A stretch of 64,000 nucleotides of DNA, taken from Bacillus rhizoplanae (GTDB lineage: Bacteria > Bacillota > Bacilli > Bacillales > Bacillaceae_G). The position numbers and the translations under genes are program-made. Below, piece by piece: positions 1 to 8,414 of this stretch. Under the pieces are notes generated by a model. The model saw only the letters and a list, made by a program, of their open reading frames with translations, did not search any database and was not told the DNA's origin. Location of the stretch: NCBI RefSeq assembly GCF_917563915.1, contig NZ_CAKJTI010000003.1, positions 1-64,000 on the forward strand, given 5' to 3'. The number at the start of each line of letters is the position of its first letter. Position 1 is the first letter of the stretch.

Positions 1-5
1 ATTAT

Positions 6-52
6 ACATATATCTTGTGTCCTTTTTTAAAAAGTAATACAATATATGGAGA
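6..52 (+). promoter_or_regulatory. nrd promoter with two NrdR-like boxes
   Basis: A -35 TTGTGT (15-20) and -10 TACAAT (38-43) are separated by 17 bp. Two sequences resembling the NrdR box (acaCwAtATaTwGtgt) overlap them: one at 6-20 ending CTTGTGT and one at 37-52 containing ACAATATATGG. Their centres are about 31 bp apart, three helical turns, which is the usual spacing of paired NrdR sites. Repression of the operon by NrdR is inferred from this match. Confidence 0.6.
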
Positions 53-102
53 AATCATCGAGAACGAACATAATGTGAAAAGATGTAAGAGGAGGGTCGG
101 AG

Positions 103-462
103 ATGTTAGTTGCATATGATTCTATGACAGGAAACGTGAAGCGTTTCATTCACAAATTAAATATGCCGGCCGTTCAAATTAATGAGAATCTCGTATTAGA
201 TGAAGAATTTATCCTTATTACGTATACAACAGGTTTTGGAAATGTGCCGGAACGTGTTTTGAAATTTTTAGAACGTAATCATGATCGCTTAAAAGGAGTA
301 TCTGCAAGCGGAAATCGCAATTGGGGAGATATGTTTGGGGCAAGTGCAGACAAGATTGCAACGAGATATGAGGTGCCGGTTGTATCGAAATTTGAGTTAT
401 CTGGAACAAATAAAGATATAGAATTTTTTAAAGAGAGGGTGCTGGAGATTGCGACACATTGA
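103..462 (+). CDS. nrdI: NrdI flavodoxin-like protein of class Ib ribonucleotide reductase
   Basis: This 119-residue protein is the flavodoxin-like partner that supplies the oxidant for assembling the dimanganese-tyrosyl radical cofactor of NrdF. An FMN-binding loop starts near residue 6 (YDSMTGNVKRF), and the TTGFGNVPE and GNRNWGD segments are family hallmarks. The length is normal for Bacillus NrdI. The start is an ATG eight bases after AGGAGGG. It overlaps nrdE by 14 nt, so the two are translationally coupled, and nrdF follows, giving the standard nrdIEF order. Identification is by motif recognition and context and is secure. Confidence 0.97.
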   Translation: MLVAYDSMTGNVKRFIHKLNMPAVQINENLVLDEEFILITYTTGFGNVPERVLKFLERNHDRLKGVSASGNRNWGDMFGASADKIATRYEVPVVSKFELSGTNKDIEFFKERVLEIATH

Positions 463-3241
463 ATTGAATAATGAGATCACGCAAATGCAGGACGGATTCT
501 ATCAGCTGCACAAAGATAAAGAGGCACTAGCAGTCTTTATGGAAGAGGCGAAAGAGAATACCGTTCACTTTGATAGCGTGGCAGAACGCATCAAGTATAT
601 GTTGGAGAACGATTACTACTATGATGTGTTAAGCGAATATAAGATGGACGAGATAGAAGCTATATACGATATCACATATGGCGAAAATTTCGAATTTCAA
701 TCTTATATGGCGGCATCTAAGTTCTATAAAGATTATGCGTTAAAAACAAATGATCAAAAACGATACTTAGAAAGCTATCCGGATCGCGTAGCAATCGTAT
801 CGTTATACTTAGGACGAGGGAATGTTGAGAAGGCGAAACAATTCGCAAGTATGATTGTAAAACAAAACTATCAACCAGCGACACCAACCTTTTTAAATGC
901 GGGAAGAAGCAGAAGAGGAGAAATGGTGTCTTGTTTCTTGTTAGAGATGGATGATAGCTTAAACTCGATTGGATTTAACATTAATACGGCTATGCAGTTA
1001 TCAAAAATCGGCGGTGGTGTAGCGCTCAACTTGAGCAAGCTGCGCGCACGCGGTGAACAAATTAAAGGTATCGAGAACGCGGCAAGCGGTGTTGTACCAG
1101 TTATGAAATTGCTTGAAGATTCGTTTTCGTATGCGAATCAGTTGGGTTAACTTATGGCTCAACTATAAAACCGGGTCAATTGCTGGAACCCCTGAGTATA
1201 TCGAGGTAGGATACTACGGAGAAATTACGTAGCGCTCCCTAAAAATCCAAGATTGCAGGAAATCAGCAGCCGAGCTCCTAAGTCTGTTAGATAAGGAGAA
1301 GGTTCAACGACCAAGCAGCTATGTAGGTGACTATATAGCTCGAACCTGGCTTCTCAAACCAAATGTAAAGGGTGTATCTATTGAGAAGAAGATATGGTCT
1401 GAACTCTATAGCGATATAGAGAGGATAGCAGAAATGACTATCCCCCATACGTTTTAAGGGTGTGGAGTAACAATATGCAAAGAAAAGGTGCCGGAGCGGT
1501 GTATTTAAATATTTTCCATTGGGATATTATTGAGTTCCTTGATACAAAAAAAATAAATGCCGACGAGAAGAGCCGTATTCAATCTCTTTCAATCGGAGTT
1601 ATCGTTCCAAGCAAGTTCTTTGAGCTTGCTGAGAAAAACGAACCATTCCATGTTTTCGCGCCTTATACAGTGTATAAAGAGTACGGAAAACATTTAGATG
1701 ATATTGACATTGATGAAATGTACGACGAACTTATGAGCAATCCGAATGTGAAGAAGAAGCCGCTTGATATTAGCGCACGTGATATGCTTATTAAAATTGC
1801 AATGATTCAGCTTGAGTCTGGTTATCCATACTTAATGTTTAAATCAAATGCGAATCAGCAGCATCCGTTAAAGGATATTGGAACTGTGAAGATGTCTAAC
1901 TTGTGTTAACTATGTAGCACCTTCTAGTAGAAATGCTAGTCGAAAACTCCGTTAAACGGGGAAAGCCTCAAAAATGAGGTAACCTACCGTGCTAAATCTT
2001 ATTTTAGAGTAAGTTATTTTATTCAGAGGGTATCTTATCGTTTTGTATATGTACAATTAAAAAATAGACAGCATGAAACGATAAGAGACTTTCTGAAAGA
2101 CTAAGATAAGTAAAAGCCTAACGACTATCCCATATGGGAGTAGGGCGCAAGCAATCGGCGCTCGAAAAGCGGAGCACCTAATCAGGTTATGCTGTAGGTG
2201 ATGATATAGTCTGTCCTGTATGGTGACATACAGCAGTTGTGTAAGCAACGGGCTGAGAGTAGCGACCTCAGTTGAACATTAGAGACCGAAATCTTCCAGT
2301 TACAAGAAACATCCGAAATCAATGACTACGGTACAGATGACATTATCCGCCGTGATATTAACTGTAACTTAGGATCGTTAAACATCGTAAACGTGATGGA
2401 GAATAAAGAATTTCGTGAAGCGGTTCATGCAGGGATGGAAGCTTTAACAGCTGTTTCTGACATGACGGTAATTCCAAATGCACCGACTGTGAAAAAAGCA
2501 AATGATGAGCTTCATTCTGTGGGTCTCGGAGCAATGAACTTACATGGTTATTTAGCGAAAAATAAAATTGGTTATGAAAGTGCAGAAGCGAAAGAGTTTG
2601 CTCGTACATTCTTTATGATGCTAAATTACTACTCCATTGAGAAAAGTATGGAAATTGCGAAAGAGAAAGGCGAAACATTTAAAGACTTCGATAAGTCGGA
2701 TTATGCAAAAGGAACATACTTTGAGAAGTATGAAACAACAGATTACAGTCCAGTAACTGAGAAAGTACAGCAGTTATTTGAAGGAATCCATATTCCGACA
2801 AAAGAAGACTGGACAAGTTTAAAAGAACAAGTGCAGAAGCATGGTTTATATAATTCATATCGTTTAGCCATTGCTCCGACACAATCGATCAGTTACGTTC
2901 AAAATGCGACTTCAAGTGTAATGCCGATCGTAAGTCAAATTGAATCAAGAACGTATGCGAATGCAACGACATATTACCCAATGCCGTATTTATCGAAAGA
3001 TACGTTCTGGTATTATAAATCTTCTTACGATATGAATCAATTTAAGTTAATTGATTTAATCGCAGAAATTCAAGAGCATATTGACCAAGGGATTAGTACA
3101 ATTCTTTATGTAAATAGCGATATTTCTACTCGTGAATTAGCACGTTACTATATTTATGCTCATAAAAAAGGATTAAAGAGCTTGTATTACACAAGAACAC
3201 GTAAGTTAAGCGTTGAAGAGTGTGTAGCCTGCACAGTATAA
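449..3241 (+). CDS. nrdE: Ribonucleoside-diphosphate reductase alpha subunit, gene split by two group I introns
   Basis: NrdE is the catalytic subunit that reduces ribonucleoside diphosphates. The reading frame is broken into three exons: 449-1147, 1478-1906 and 2285-3241. Joined, they give 694 residues, close to the 700 of B. subtilis NrdE, with no missing segment. Visible residues are Cys162 (VSCFLLEM) as redox partner, Cys376 (SNLC, last codon of exon 2) as the thiyl-radical cysteine, a Tyr-Tyr pair (SLYYTRT) for radical transfer, and the C-terminal CVACTV redox pair. Unspliced, translation would stop at 1148-1150 after Gly233 and again at 1907-1909, so function depends on RNA splicing. 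The exon joints are deduced from protein continuity and from the P1 pairings, not from RNA data. Confidence 0.95.
1148..1477 (+). ncRNA. Group I self-splicing intron 1 of nrdE
   Basis: The 330-nt insert begins after U1147 and ends with G1477. The end of exon 1 (GTTGGGT) pairs with GGCTCAAC just inside the intron, giving a P1 helix with the obligatory terminal U.G pair at the splice site. A P7-type core pairing is visible between GACC at 1309-1312 (in GTTCAACGACC) and GGTC at 1396-1399 (in AAGATATGGTC). There is no open reading frame for a homing endonuclease. Introns in nrdE are known in the B. cereus group. Splicing itself is inferred. Confidence 0.92.
1907..2284 (+). ncRNA. Group I self-splicing intron 2 of nrdE
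   Basis: This 378-nt insert lies between the TGT codon of Cys376 and the ACC codon of Thr377. It follows U1906 and ends with G2284. The exon end GTGT can pair with GCAC early in the intron, with a terminal U.G. The P7 core pairing is GACTA at 2123-2127 (in CCTAACGACTATCC) with TAGTC at 2207-2211 (in GATATAGTC). No endonuclease gene is present, so the intron cannot encode its own mobility. P1 is only about four base pairs here, weaker than in intron 1. Confidence 0.9.
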
Positions 3242-3298
3242 TGTGTTCTTTGGAAGAAGAGCGTACAATTGAAATTTATCATAGATGATAAAACAGTA

Positions 3299-3404
3299 TG
3301 AGCAGGGTCAGAAAAACCCTGCTCATGCTTAGTTATCAAATTTACGTTCTAACGTGCGGTTAGATTTTCATTATGAAATGGAAGTTTTACCGCACGTTAG
3401 AACG
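3299..3404 (+). repeat. Two hairpins between nrdE and nrdF
   Basis: The 192-bp nrdE-nrdF gap holds a 10-bp stem (TGAGCAGGGT at 3299-3308 with ACCCTGCTCA at 3316-3325) without a T-run. A perfect 16-bp inverted repeat follows: 3345-3360 (CGTTCTAACGTGCGGT) and its complement at 3389-3404. They could slow ribosomes, protect mRNA ends or set the NrdE:NrdF ratio. They could also be a small mobile-element relic. Function is not known. Confidence 0.75.
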
Positions 3405-3433
3405 ATGCAACAATATAAAAAAGGGGCGATTCA

Positions 3434-4402
3434 ATGCGCGCGGTAAACTGGAACAAGAAAGAAGACGATTTTAGTTTAATGTTTTGGAAGCAAAACATCG
3501 CTCAGTTTTGGACAGAAGAGGAGATCGCGGTTTCTTCTGACAAAAACACATGGGTGCAGCTATCAAAAGAAGAACAACAGGCGTATAAGCGCGTGCTAGG
3601 TGGTTTAACGCTCCTTGATACGAAGCAAGGCGGCGAGGGAATGCCTCTTATTCTTGTGCACCTTGAGAACTTACAAGCGAAAAGTGTATTAGCTTTCATG
3701 GGAGCAATGGAAGAAGTACATGCGAAAAGTTACAGTCACATTTTTACGACATTAGCAAGTGAAGAAGAAATTGATGAAATCTTTGAATGGGTAGATAAGC
3801 ATCCATTACTTGAGAAAAAAGCAGGTATTATTACAAGATACTACCACCGCTTATTAAAGCCAACTGTAACGAAAAAAGAGCTATACATGGCCATGGTAGC
3901 AAGCGTGTTCTTAGAAAGTTACTTGTTCTATAGTGGATTCTTTTATCCGCTTTACTTAGCTGGACAAGGAAAATTAACAGCGAGTGGTGAAATTATCAAC
4001 TTGATAATCAGGGACGAGTCCATTCACGGTGTATTTGTCGGTATTTTAGCACAGCAAGTTTTTGCAGAGCTTTCTGCTGAAGAACAACAAGAAGTGCAAA
4101 AAGAAACGATGGATTTATTAGTGGAACTGTATGAAATTGAAACAGCATACACAGAAGTAATTTATACATCTATTGGTCTTGTGGAAGATGTGAATCGTTT
4201 TGTTCGTTACAATGCGAATAAAGGGCTAATGAACTTAGGATTAGAACCGCATTTTGAAGAAGAAGAAATTAACCCAATTGTGTTAAATGGTTTACGTACT
4301 GATACGAAAAATCATGATTTCTTCTCTGTAAAAGGGAACGGTTATGTAAAAGCAACAAATGTTGAAAAATTATCAGATGATGATTTCGTATTTGATTTTT
4401 AA
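3434..4402 (+). CDS. nrdF: Class Ib ribonucleotide reductase beta subunit NrdF
   Basis: NrdF (322 residues, normal length) carries the metal site and tyrosyl radical that start NrdE catalysis. The metal ligands are visible: Asp62, Glu93 and His96 in MEEVHAKSY, Glu161 (FLESY), and Glu195 and His198 in RDESIHG. Tyr100 is the radical tyrosine. The start is an ATG after AAAAAGGGG. Unlike nrdE it is uninterrupted. A near copy of its last 46 codons recurs as a broken fragment at 16163-16282. A terminator follows, ending the nrd operon. Confidence 0.97.
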   Translation: MRAVNWNKKEDDFSLMFWKQNIAQFWTEEEIAVSSDKNTWVQLSKEEQQAYKRVLGGLTLLDTKQGGEGMPLILVHLENLQAKSVLAFMGAMEEVHAKSYSHIFTTLASEEEIDEIFEWVDKHPLLEKKAGIITRYYHRLLKPTVTKKELYMAMVASVFLESYLFYSGFFYPLYLAGQGKLTASGEIINLIIRDESIHGVFVGILAQQVFAELSAEEQQEVQKETMDLLVELYEIETAYTEVIYTSIGLVEDVNRFVRYNANKGLMNLGLEPHFEEEEINPIVLNGLRTDTKNHDFFSVKGNGYVKATNVEKLSDDDFVFDF

Positions 4403-4414
4403 TAGATAGGGTTG

Positions 4415-4450
4415 AAAAAAGCTGTCTTTTATATAAAGGCAGCTTTTTTG
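4415..4450 (+). terminator. Terminator of the nrd operon
   Basis: The arms AAAAAAGCTG and CAGCTTTTTT form a stem ending in a T-run just after the nrdF stop codon. Confidence 0.85.
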
Positions 4451-4668
4451 GTATTGATAGTTACATAATGTTATTATTTCTCGATAAATTTGTTATTTTT
4501 CGACTGATTAAAGTTTCACTTCACGTGTATATAGTGGTATGAGAGACTGAATAAGTTATGTCAAAATGAATAAAAACCAACAAAAAATTTAAAGAAAATA
4601 ATCTCACCTGTTGTATCTTTGAAGCGTGATAATTGGCTTATCCTCTCAATTTTTTGAATAAGAAAATT

Positions 4669-4686
4669 TTGGCTCAAAAATTGCAT
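4669..4686 (+). promoter_or_regulatory. Sigma-54 (-24/-12) promoter of the permease gene
   Basis: TTGGCTCAAAAATTGCAT carries GG at 4671-4672 and GC at 4683-4684 with exactly ten bases between them, as sigma-54 promoters require. It lies about 130 bp before the permease start. No clear ATGC-N6-GCAT activator site was found upstream, unlike the other two sigma-54 promoters in this island. The rest of the 414-bp gap (4403-4816) is AT-rich and holds only the nrdF terminator, a short leader ORF and a cre site. Confidence 0.75.
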
Positions 4687-4719
4687 GAATATTTAAAAAA
4701 TAAAAGGAGGGGTTTTGGA

Positions 4720-4749
4720 ATGCGATATATAATATACACGGTTTATTGA
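4720..4749 (+). CDS. Possible 9-codon leader peptide ahead of the permease
   Basis: A tiny frame (MRYIIYTVY) starts with ATG nine bases after AAAAGGAGG, a better ribosome site than most real genes have, and stops with TGA. It lies between the sigma-54 promoter and the permease start, and the cre-like site overlaps its stop. It could couple or tune permease translation. It could equally be a relic of a longer gene. Nothing but the ribosome site and position supports it. Confidence 0.35.
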   Translation: MRYIIYTVY

Positions 4750-4760
4750 AAGCGTTTTCT
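4746..4760 (+). promoter_or_regulatory. CcpA cre-like site before the permease gene
   Basis: TTGAAAGCGTTTTCT matches the cre consensus WTGNAANCGNWNNCW at every position. It lies downstream of the predicted sigma-54 start site, where CcpA binding would block transcription in the presence of a preferred sugar. This is inferred from sequence only. Confidence 0.6.
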
Positions 4761-4816
4761 GTTTAATTATCAAACTTTACATGGAAATTAGATAGAGAAA
4801 GTAGGAGGAATGATAG

Positions 4817-6166
4817 GTGGGAAAAGTAGTTGGTTTAAAACGTTCATTAGGACTTTGGTCAATTGTCATGCTAGGTGTCGGGTATATGACGCCGATGGTG
4901 GGGTTTGATACATTTGGAATCGTTTCTGAAAAAACGAGCGGGCATGTTCCAGGAGCTTATCTTATTGCATTAGCAGGAATGTTATTTACAGCTGCAAGCT
5001 ACGGCAAAATGGTAAAGGTTTTTCCTACTGCGGGATCTGCTTATACTTATACACAGAAGACAATTAGTACAAGGCTTGGATTTCTTGTTGGATGGTCAGC
5101 GTTATTAGATTATTTGTTTTTACCAATGGTAAACGCGCTATTAACGAGGATTTATATGTCCGCACTTTTTCCAAGTGTTCCTTCTTGGTTATGGGTCGTT
5201 GGATTTGTCCTACTGATTACACTGGTAAATATCATTAGTATAAATGTTACTGCCAATTTCAATACATTCTTAGTAGTGTTTCAAATATTAGTAATGGTTG
5301 TGTTTGTAGTTCTTGTTATAAAAGGATTGATAGCAGGAGAAGGAACTGGAGAAGTTTTTTCCATTCAGCCGTTTTTTCAATCAGATATACACATATCGCC
5401 GTTAGTTGCAGGGGCCACAATTCTTTGTTTTTCATTTTTAGGTTTCGATGCGGTAACTACATTTTCGGAAGAAACACCAAACGCGGAGAAGACAATTCCT
5501 CGGGCTATTTTTCTTACCGCTTTAATTGGCGGAATTTTATTTATTGTTACTACGTACTTCACACAATCTTTTTTCCCAGAAGCATCCGTATTTAAAGATC
5601 AAGAATCAGCGGCACCAGAAATTGCACTATACGTTGGAGGGAAATTATTTCAAACATTCTTTTTAGTAGGGACATTTATGGGAACATTGGCATCAGGTTT
5701 AGCTTCTCATACAAGTGTGTCGCGATTATTATACGTAATGGGGCGAGATAATGTAATCCCGCAGAAGATATTCGGATACATTCATCCTCGCTTGCAAACT
5801 CCAGTATATAACATTATTATTGTGGGAATTATTTCACTTTCCGCTATATTTATCGATTTAGAAACAGCAGCATCTCTTATTAACTTCGGAGCGCTTATTG
5901 CATTTACATTTGTTAATTTATCTGTAATTGCTTACTATGTTATAAAGCAAAAAAGGTATAAAACAGTAAAAGACTTTTTAAATTTCTTAGTTCTGCCTAT
6001 TTTAGGAGCAGGTACAGTAGCTGTGTTATGGTTTAATCTCAATATTCATTCGCTTATTCTTGGACTTAGCTGGGCTGCAGTTGGAATCGGTTACCTTTTA
6101 TATATTACGAACATGTTTCGGGCAGCTCCGCCGCAAATGCATTTTGAAGAAGTACAGGAAATATAG
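4817..6166 (+). CDS. APC-family amino acid/polyamine permease
   Basis: A 449-residue integral membrane transporter of the amino acid-polyamine-organocation family, about 12 membrane helices. The N-terminal [16 protein letters not shown] and the [26 protein letters not shown] segment (about 200-230) are typical of the family. The start is GTG at 4817 after GGAGGA. It heads a catabolic island with an aminotransferase of the putrescine type and is behind a sigma-54 promoter, so its substrate is plausibly a polyamine or amino acid fed into that pathway. The exact substrate cannot be read from sequence. Confidence 0.88.
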   Translation: MGKVVGLKRSLGLWSIVMLGVGYMTPMVGFDTFGIVSEKTSGHVPGAYLIALAGMLFTAASYGKMVKVFPTAGSAYTYTQKTISTRLGFLVGWSALLDYLFLPMVNALLTRIYMSALFPSVPSWLWVVGFVLLITLVNIISINVTANFNTFLVVFQILVMVVFVVLVIKGLIAGEGTGEVFSIQPFFQSDIHISPLVAGATILCFSFLGFDAVTTFSEETPNAEKTIPRAIFLTALIGGILFIVTTYFTQSFFPEASVFKDQESAAPEIALYVGGKLFQTFFLVGTFMGTLASGLASHTSVSRLLYVMGRDNVIPQKIFGYIHPRLQTPVYNIIIVGIISLSAIFIDLETAASLINFGALIAFTFVNLSVIAYYVIKQKRYKTVKDFLNFLVLPILGAGTVAVLWFNLNIHSLILGLSWAAVGIGYLLYITNMFRAAPPQMHFEEVQEI

Positions 6167-6172
6167 AATAAC

Positions 6173-6207
6173 AAAAAACATCGGAATTTTTCCGATGTTT
6201 TTTGTTT
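6173..6207 (+). terminator. Terminator after the permease gene
   Basis: AAAACATCGGA and TCCGATGTTTT form a stem followed by TTTTGTTTT, directly after the permease stop. Confidence 0.85.
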
Positions 6208-6223
6208 TGGGGATTTTAAAATC

Positions 6224-6239
6224 ATGCAATATTGCATAA
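6224..6239. promoter_or_regulatory. Probable enhancer site of the sigma-54 activator
   Basis: ATGCAATATTGCATAA contains a perfect 14-bp palindrome about 108 bp upstream of the -24 element at 6331. The same ATGC-N6-GCATAA pattern occurs before the second sigma-54 promoter at 10623. Binding by the activator at 8415-10544 is inferred from this recurrence. Confidence 0.55.
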
Positions 6240-6330
6240 GTCATTCAACGATTCATAAGGAACGAGAGAAAATTTGTAAATCAGTGCCAGAGAGAAGGGT
6301 GAATAGCGGGATAAACATTATATTTTTACT

Positions 6331-6346
6331 TGGCATGCTTATTGCT
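6331..6346 (+). promoter_or_regulatory. Sigma-54 promoter of the dehydrogenase gene
   Basis: TGGCATGCTTATTGCT has the -24 GG and -12 GC elements at the required ten-base spacing and is close to the consensus TGGCACN5TTGCW. It lies about 40 bp ahead of the gene start at 6385. Confidence 0.85.
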
Positions 6347-6384
6347 TTATAAAACTAGTAAAAATATATAAATGAGGTGTTATC

Positions 6385-7680
6385 GTGGCAATTCAATCAG
6401 AAAAAAATACAACTCAATCTATGCAGGGAAAAGTTGAGATTGAAAATCCTTTAGAGGAATTTCAGTCTATATTAAAAGAGGCGCTCCAAATTTTACGTTA
6501 TCCAGAAGAAGTATTCGAATTTCTTAAAAAGCCGATGCGCTTTTTAGAAGTAAGCATTCCTGTTCGAATGGATGATGGAAGAACAAAAGTATTTCAAGGG
6601 TATCGTGCTCAGCATAACGATGCAGCAGGGCCAACAAAAGGGGGTATTCGGTTTCATCCAGATGTTACAGCTGAGGAAGTAAAAGCGCTTGCTGGTTGGA
6701 TGAGCTTGAAATGTGGAGTGACGGGTCTTCCATATGGAGGGGCAAAGGGCGGGATTATTTGTAATCCGCAGGAGATGAGTCTTAGAGAACTAGAGTTACT
6801 TAGTCGCGGTTATGTAAGAGCAGTGAGCCAAATTGTTGGGCCTACTAAAGATATTCCAGCTCCTGATATGTATACAAATGCTCAAATTATGGCTTGGATG
6901 CTAGATGAATATGATCATATTAGAGAATTTGATTCCCCGGGCTTTATAACTGGAAAACCATTGATGCTAGGAGGATCACAAGGGCGGGAAACAGCTACTT
7001 CTAAAGGGGTATTGTATACACTTCAGTTAGTGAGTGAGCTGAAACATATTTCACTGCAAAATATGCGAGTAATCATTCAAGGGTTTGGAAACGTTGGAAG
7101 TCATTTAGCGAAATATTTATATGATATTGGTGTGAAAGTGGTAGGAGTATCTGATGCTTTAGGTGGCATTTACAATCCAGATGGTTTGGATGTTCCTTAT
7201 TTACTAGAAAATCGAGATTCGTTTGGAGTAGTATCAAACCTCTTTAGTAAAACAATCTCTAACCAAGAGTTGTTAGAAAAAGAATGTGATGTACTCATTC
7301 CAGCAGCAATTGGAGGAGTGATTACGAAACATAATGCAGAAAGGCTTGGATGTAAGATTGTAATTGAAGCCGCAAATGGTCCGACAACAAAAGAGGCAAT
7401 CACAATGTTAGAAGAGAGAGACATTTTGGTTGTTCCAGATATTCTAGCAAACTCTGGAGGTGTTATTGTTTCTTATTTTGAATGGTGTCAAAATAACCAA
7501 GGGTATTATTGGACAGAGCAATATGTCGACCAATGCTTAAAGGAGAAAATCACATCTAGCTTTTCTGATGTATTCAATACTTCAAAACACTTTGGAGTAA
7601 ATATGAAAATTGCTGCTTATATAGAGGGAGTTCGTAAGATTGTAGAGGCATCGCGCCTAAGGGGTTGGTTGAATTTTTAA
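6385..7680 (+). CDS. Glu/Leu/Phe/Val-type dehydrogenase (NAD-dependent glutamate dehydrogenase, RocG-like)
   Basis: A 431-residue oxidoreductase that deaminates glutamate (or a related amino acid) to the 2-oxo acid. The N-terminal substrate domain has GPTKGGIRFHPD and LPYGGAKGG with the catalytic lysine region. The dinucleotide domain has the GFGNVG fold motif near residue 235. Size and motifs match Bacillus RocG/GudB. The start is a GTG after GAGGTG. With the class III aminotransferase of this island it could return glutamate nitrogen as ammonium and regenerate 2-oxoglutarate as amino acceptor. Glutamate preference over leucine is likely but not proven. Confidence 0.9.
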   Translation: MAIQSEKNTTQSMQGKVEIENPLEEFQSILKEALQILRYPEEVFEFLKKPMRFLEVSIPVRMDDGRTKVFQGYRAQHNDAAGPTKGGIRFHPDVTAEEVKALAGWMSLKCGVTGLPYGGAKGGIICNPQEMSLRELELLSRGYVRAVSQIVGPTKDIPAPDMYTNAQIMAWMLDEYDHIREFDSPGFITGKPLMLGGSQGRETATSKGVLYTLQLVSELKHISLQNMRVIIQGFGNVGSHLAKYLYDIGVKVVGVSDALGGIYNPDGLDVPYLLENRDSFGVVSNLFSKTISNQELLEKECDVLIPAAIGGVITKHNAERLGCKIVIEAANGPTTKEAITMLEERDILVVPDILANSGGVIVSYFEWCQNNQGYYWTEQYVDQCLKEKITSSFSDVFNTSKHFGVNMKIAAYIEGVRKIVEASRLRGWLNF

Positions 7681-7704
7681 CCTTTTAACAAAGGGAGGAA
7701 TAAA

Positions 7705-7995
7705 ATGAAGCTTGATATTTTATTAGAAGAAATTGAAAGACAAGCAATCGGTTATTATTGTATCGTGTCGAATTGTCATCGATATGATATAGCCGTTACG
7801 TATTCACAGCAATTTTTGGGAAAAGCAATGGTTACTTCTATTCAGAATGGAAGAATGATTCTATTAAGTCAAGAAGATATTGAACAGGAACAATATTGGG
7901 CACCTAAGTTAGGGATTGAAGTAGAAGATGTAGAAGATTTTCGAAGTTTTTTCCATATGATTCTTCAGTCACAAATGTTGGCAGAACAATATTAA
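7705..7995 (+). CDS. Conserved small protein of unknown function
   Basis: A 96-residue acidic, cytoplasmic-looking protein without signal or membrane segment. I do not recognise its family. It has an AAAGGGAGG ribosome site, begins 25 bp after the dehydrogenase and is followed 27 bp later by the lipoyl-like protein, with no terminator between them. It is therefore probably co-transcribed from the sigma-54 promoter at 6331. Two Cys (YYCIVSNC, about 19 and 24) and a His follow the N-terminal helix. Confidence 0.75.
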   Translation: MKLDILLEEIERQAIGYYCIVSNCHRYDIAVTYSQQFLGKAMVTSIQNGRMILLSQEDIEQEQYWAPKLGIEVEDVEDFRSFFHMILQSQMLAEQY

Positions 7996-8022
7996 TAGAA
8001 TAAAAGAAGGGAATGATTCATT

Positions 8023-8271
8023 TTGTATTATGAGATCGTTACGAGCCCATGCTATGGAACGGTTGAAAAAGTGTCTATTGATAAGGACTCCCGAATTTAC
8101 GAATGGGAACCACTGTTTGCTATTAAAGATATGAATGGTCAGCTGGAAGTAATTAAAATGGGATGTAGTGGAGAAGTACAATCTTTAGAAGTAGAAGCAG
8201 GAGATAAGGTAATTCCAGGGATGGTATTAGCTTATATTCAAGAAGATATTTTAATGAGTGGTAGTGATTAA
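8023..8271 (+). CDS. Biotinyl/lipoyl-fold carrier-like protein lacking the modification lysine
   Basis: An 82-residue protein with the beta-barrel repeats of biotinyl/lipoyl domains: SPCYGTVEKVSIDKDSRI and then GCSGEVQSLEVEAGDKV match the two halves. The hairpin that normally carries the modified lysine (AMKM or DKA) reads DMNGQ, so no Lys sits at the turn. It resembles BCCP-like small proteins but probably carries no cofactor. The start is taken as TTG at 8023 because the ATG at 8013 stops after six codons. It is the last gene of the unit starting at 6385. A role is not known. Confidence 0.75.
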   Translation: MYYEIVTSPCYGTVEKVSIDKDSRIYEWEPLFAIKDMNGQLEVIKMGCSGEVQSLEVEAGDKVIPGMVLAYIQEDILMSGSD

Positions 8272-8280
8272 TTAGAGAAC

Positions 8281-8318
8281 AAAAAGGAAGATGGAAGCAT
8301 TCATCTTCCTTTTTTTTA
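8281..8318 (+). terminator. Terminator of the dehydrogenase unit
   Basis: AAAAAGGAAGATG pairs with CATCTTCCTTTTT and runs into eight T residues. Confidence 0.88.
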
Positions 8319-8414
8319 ATAAATAAAGGAAAAAAGTTTATTGTCAGATTAATTAAAAAAATCTATTTTTAGTGATACAATACAAGTTAAGTAGTTCAAA
8401 GGAGGGGTAGCGGA

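Noticed and set aside
2057-2248. Minus-strand frame within nrdE intron 2
   Set aside because: It overlaps the folded intron core and has no ribosome site; not a homing endonuclease.
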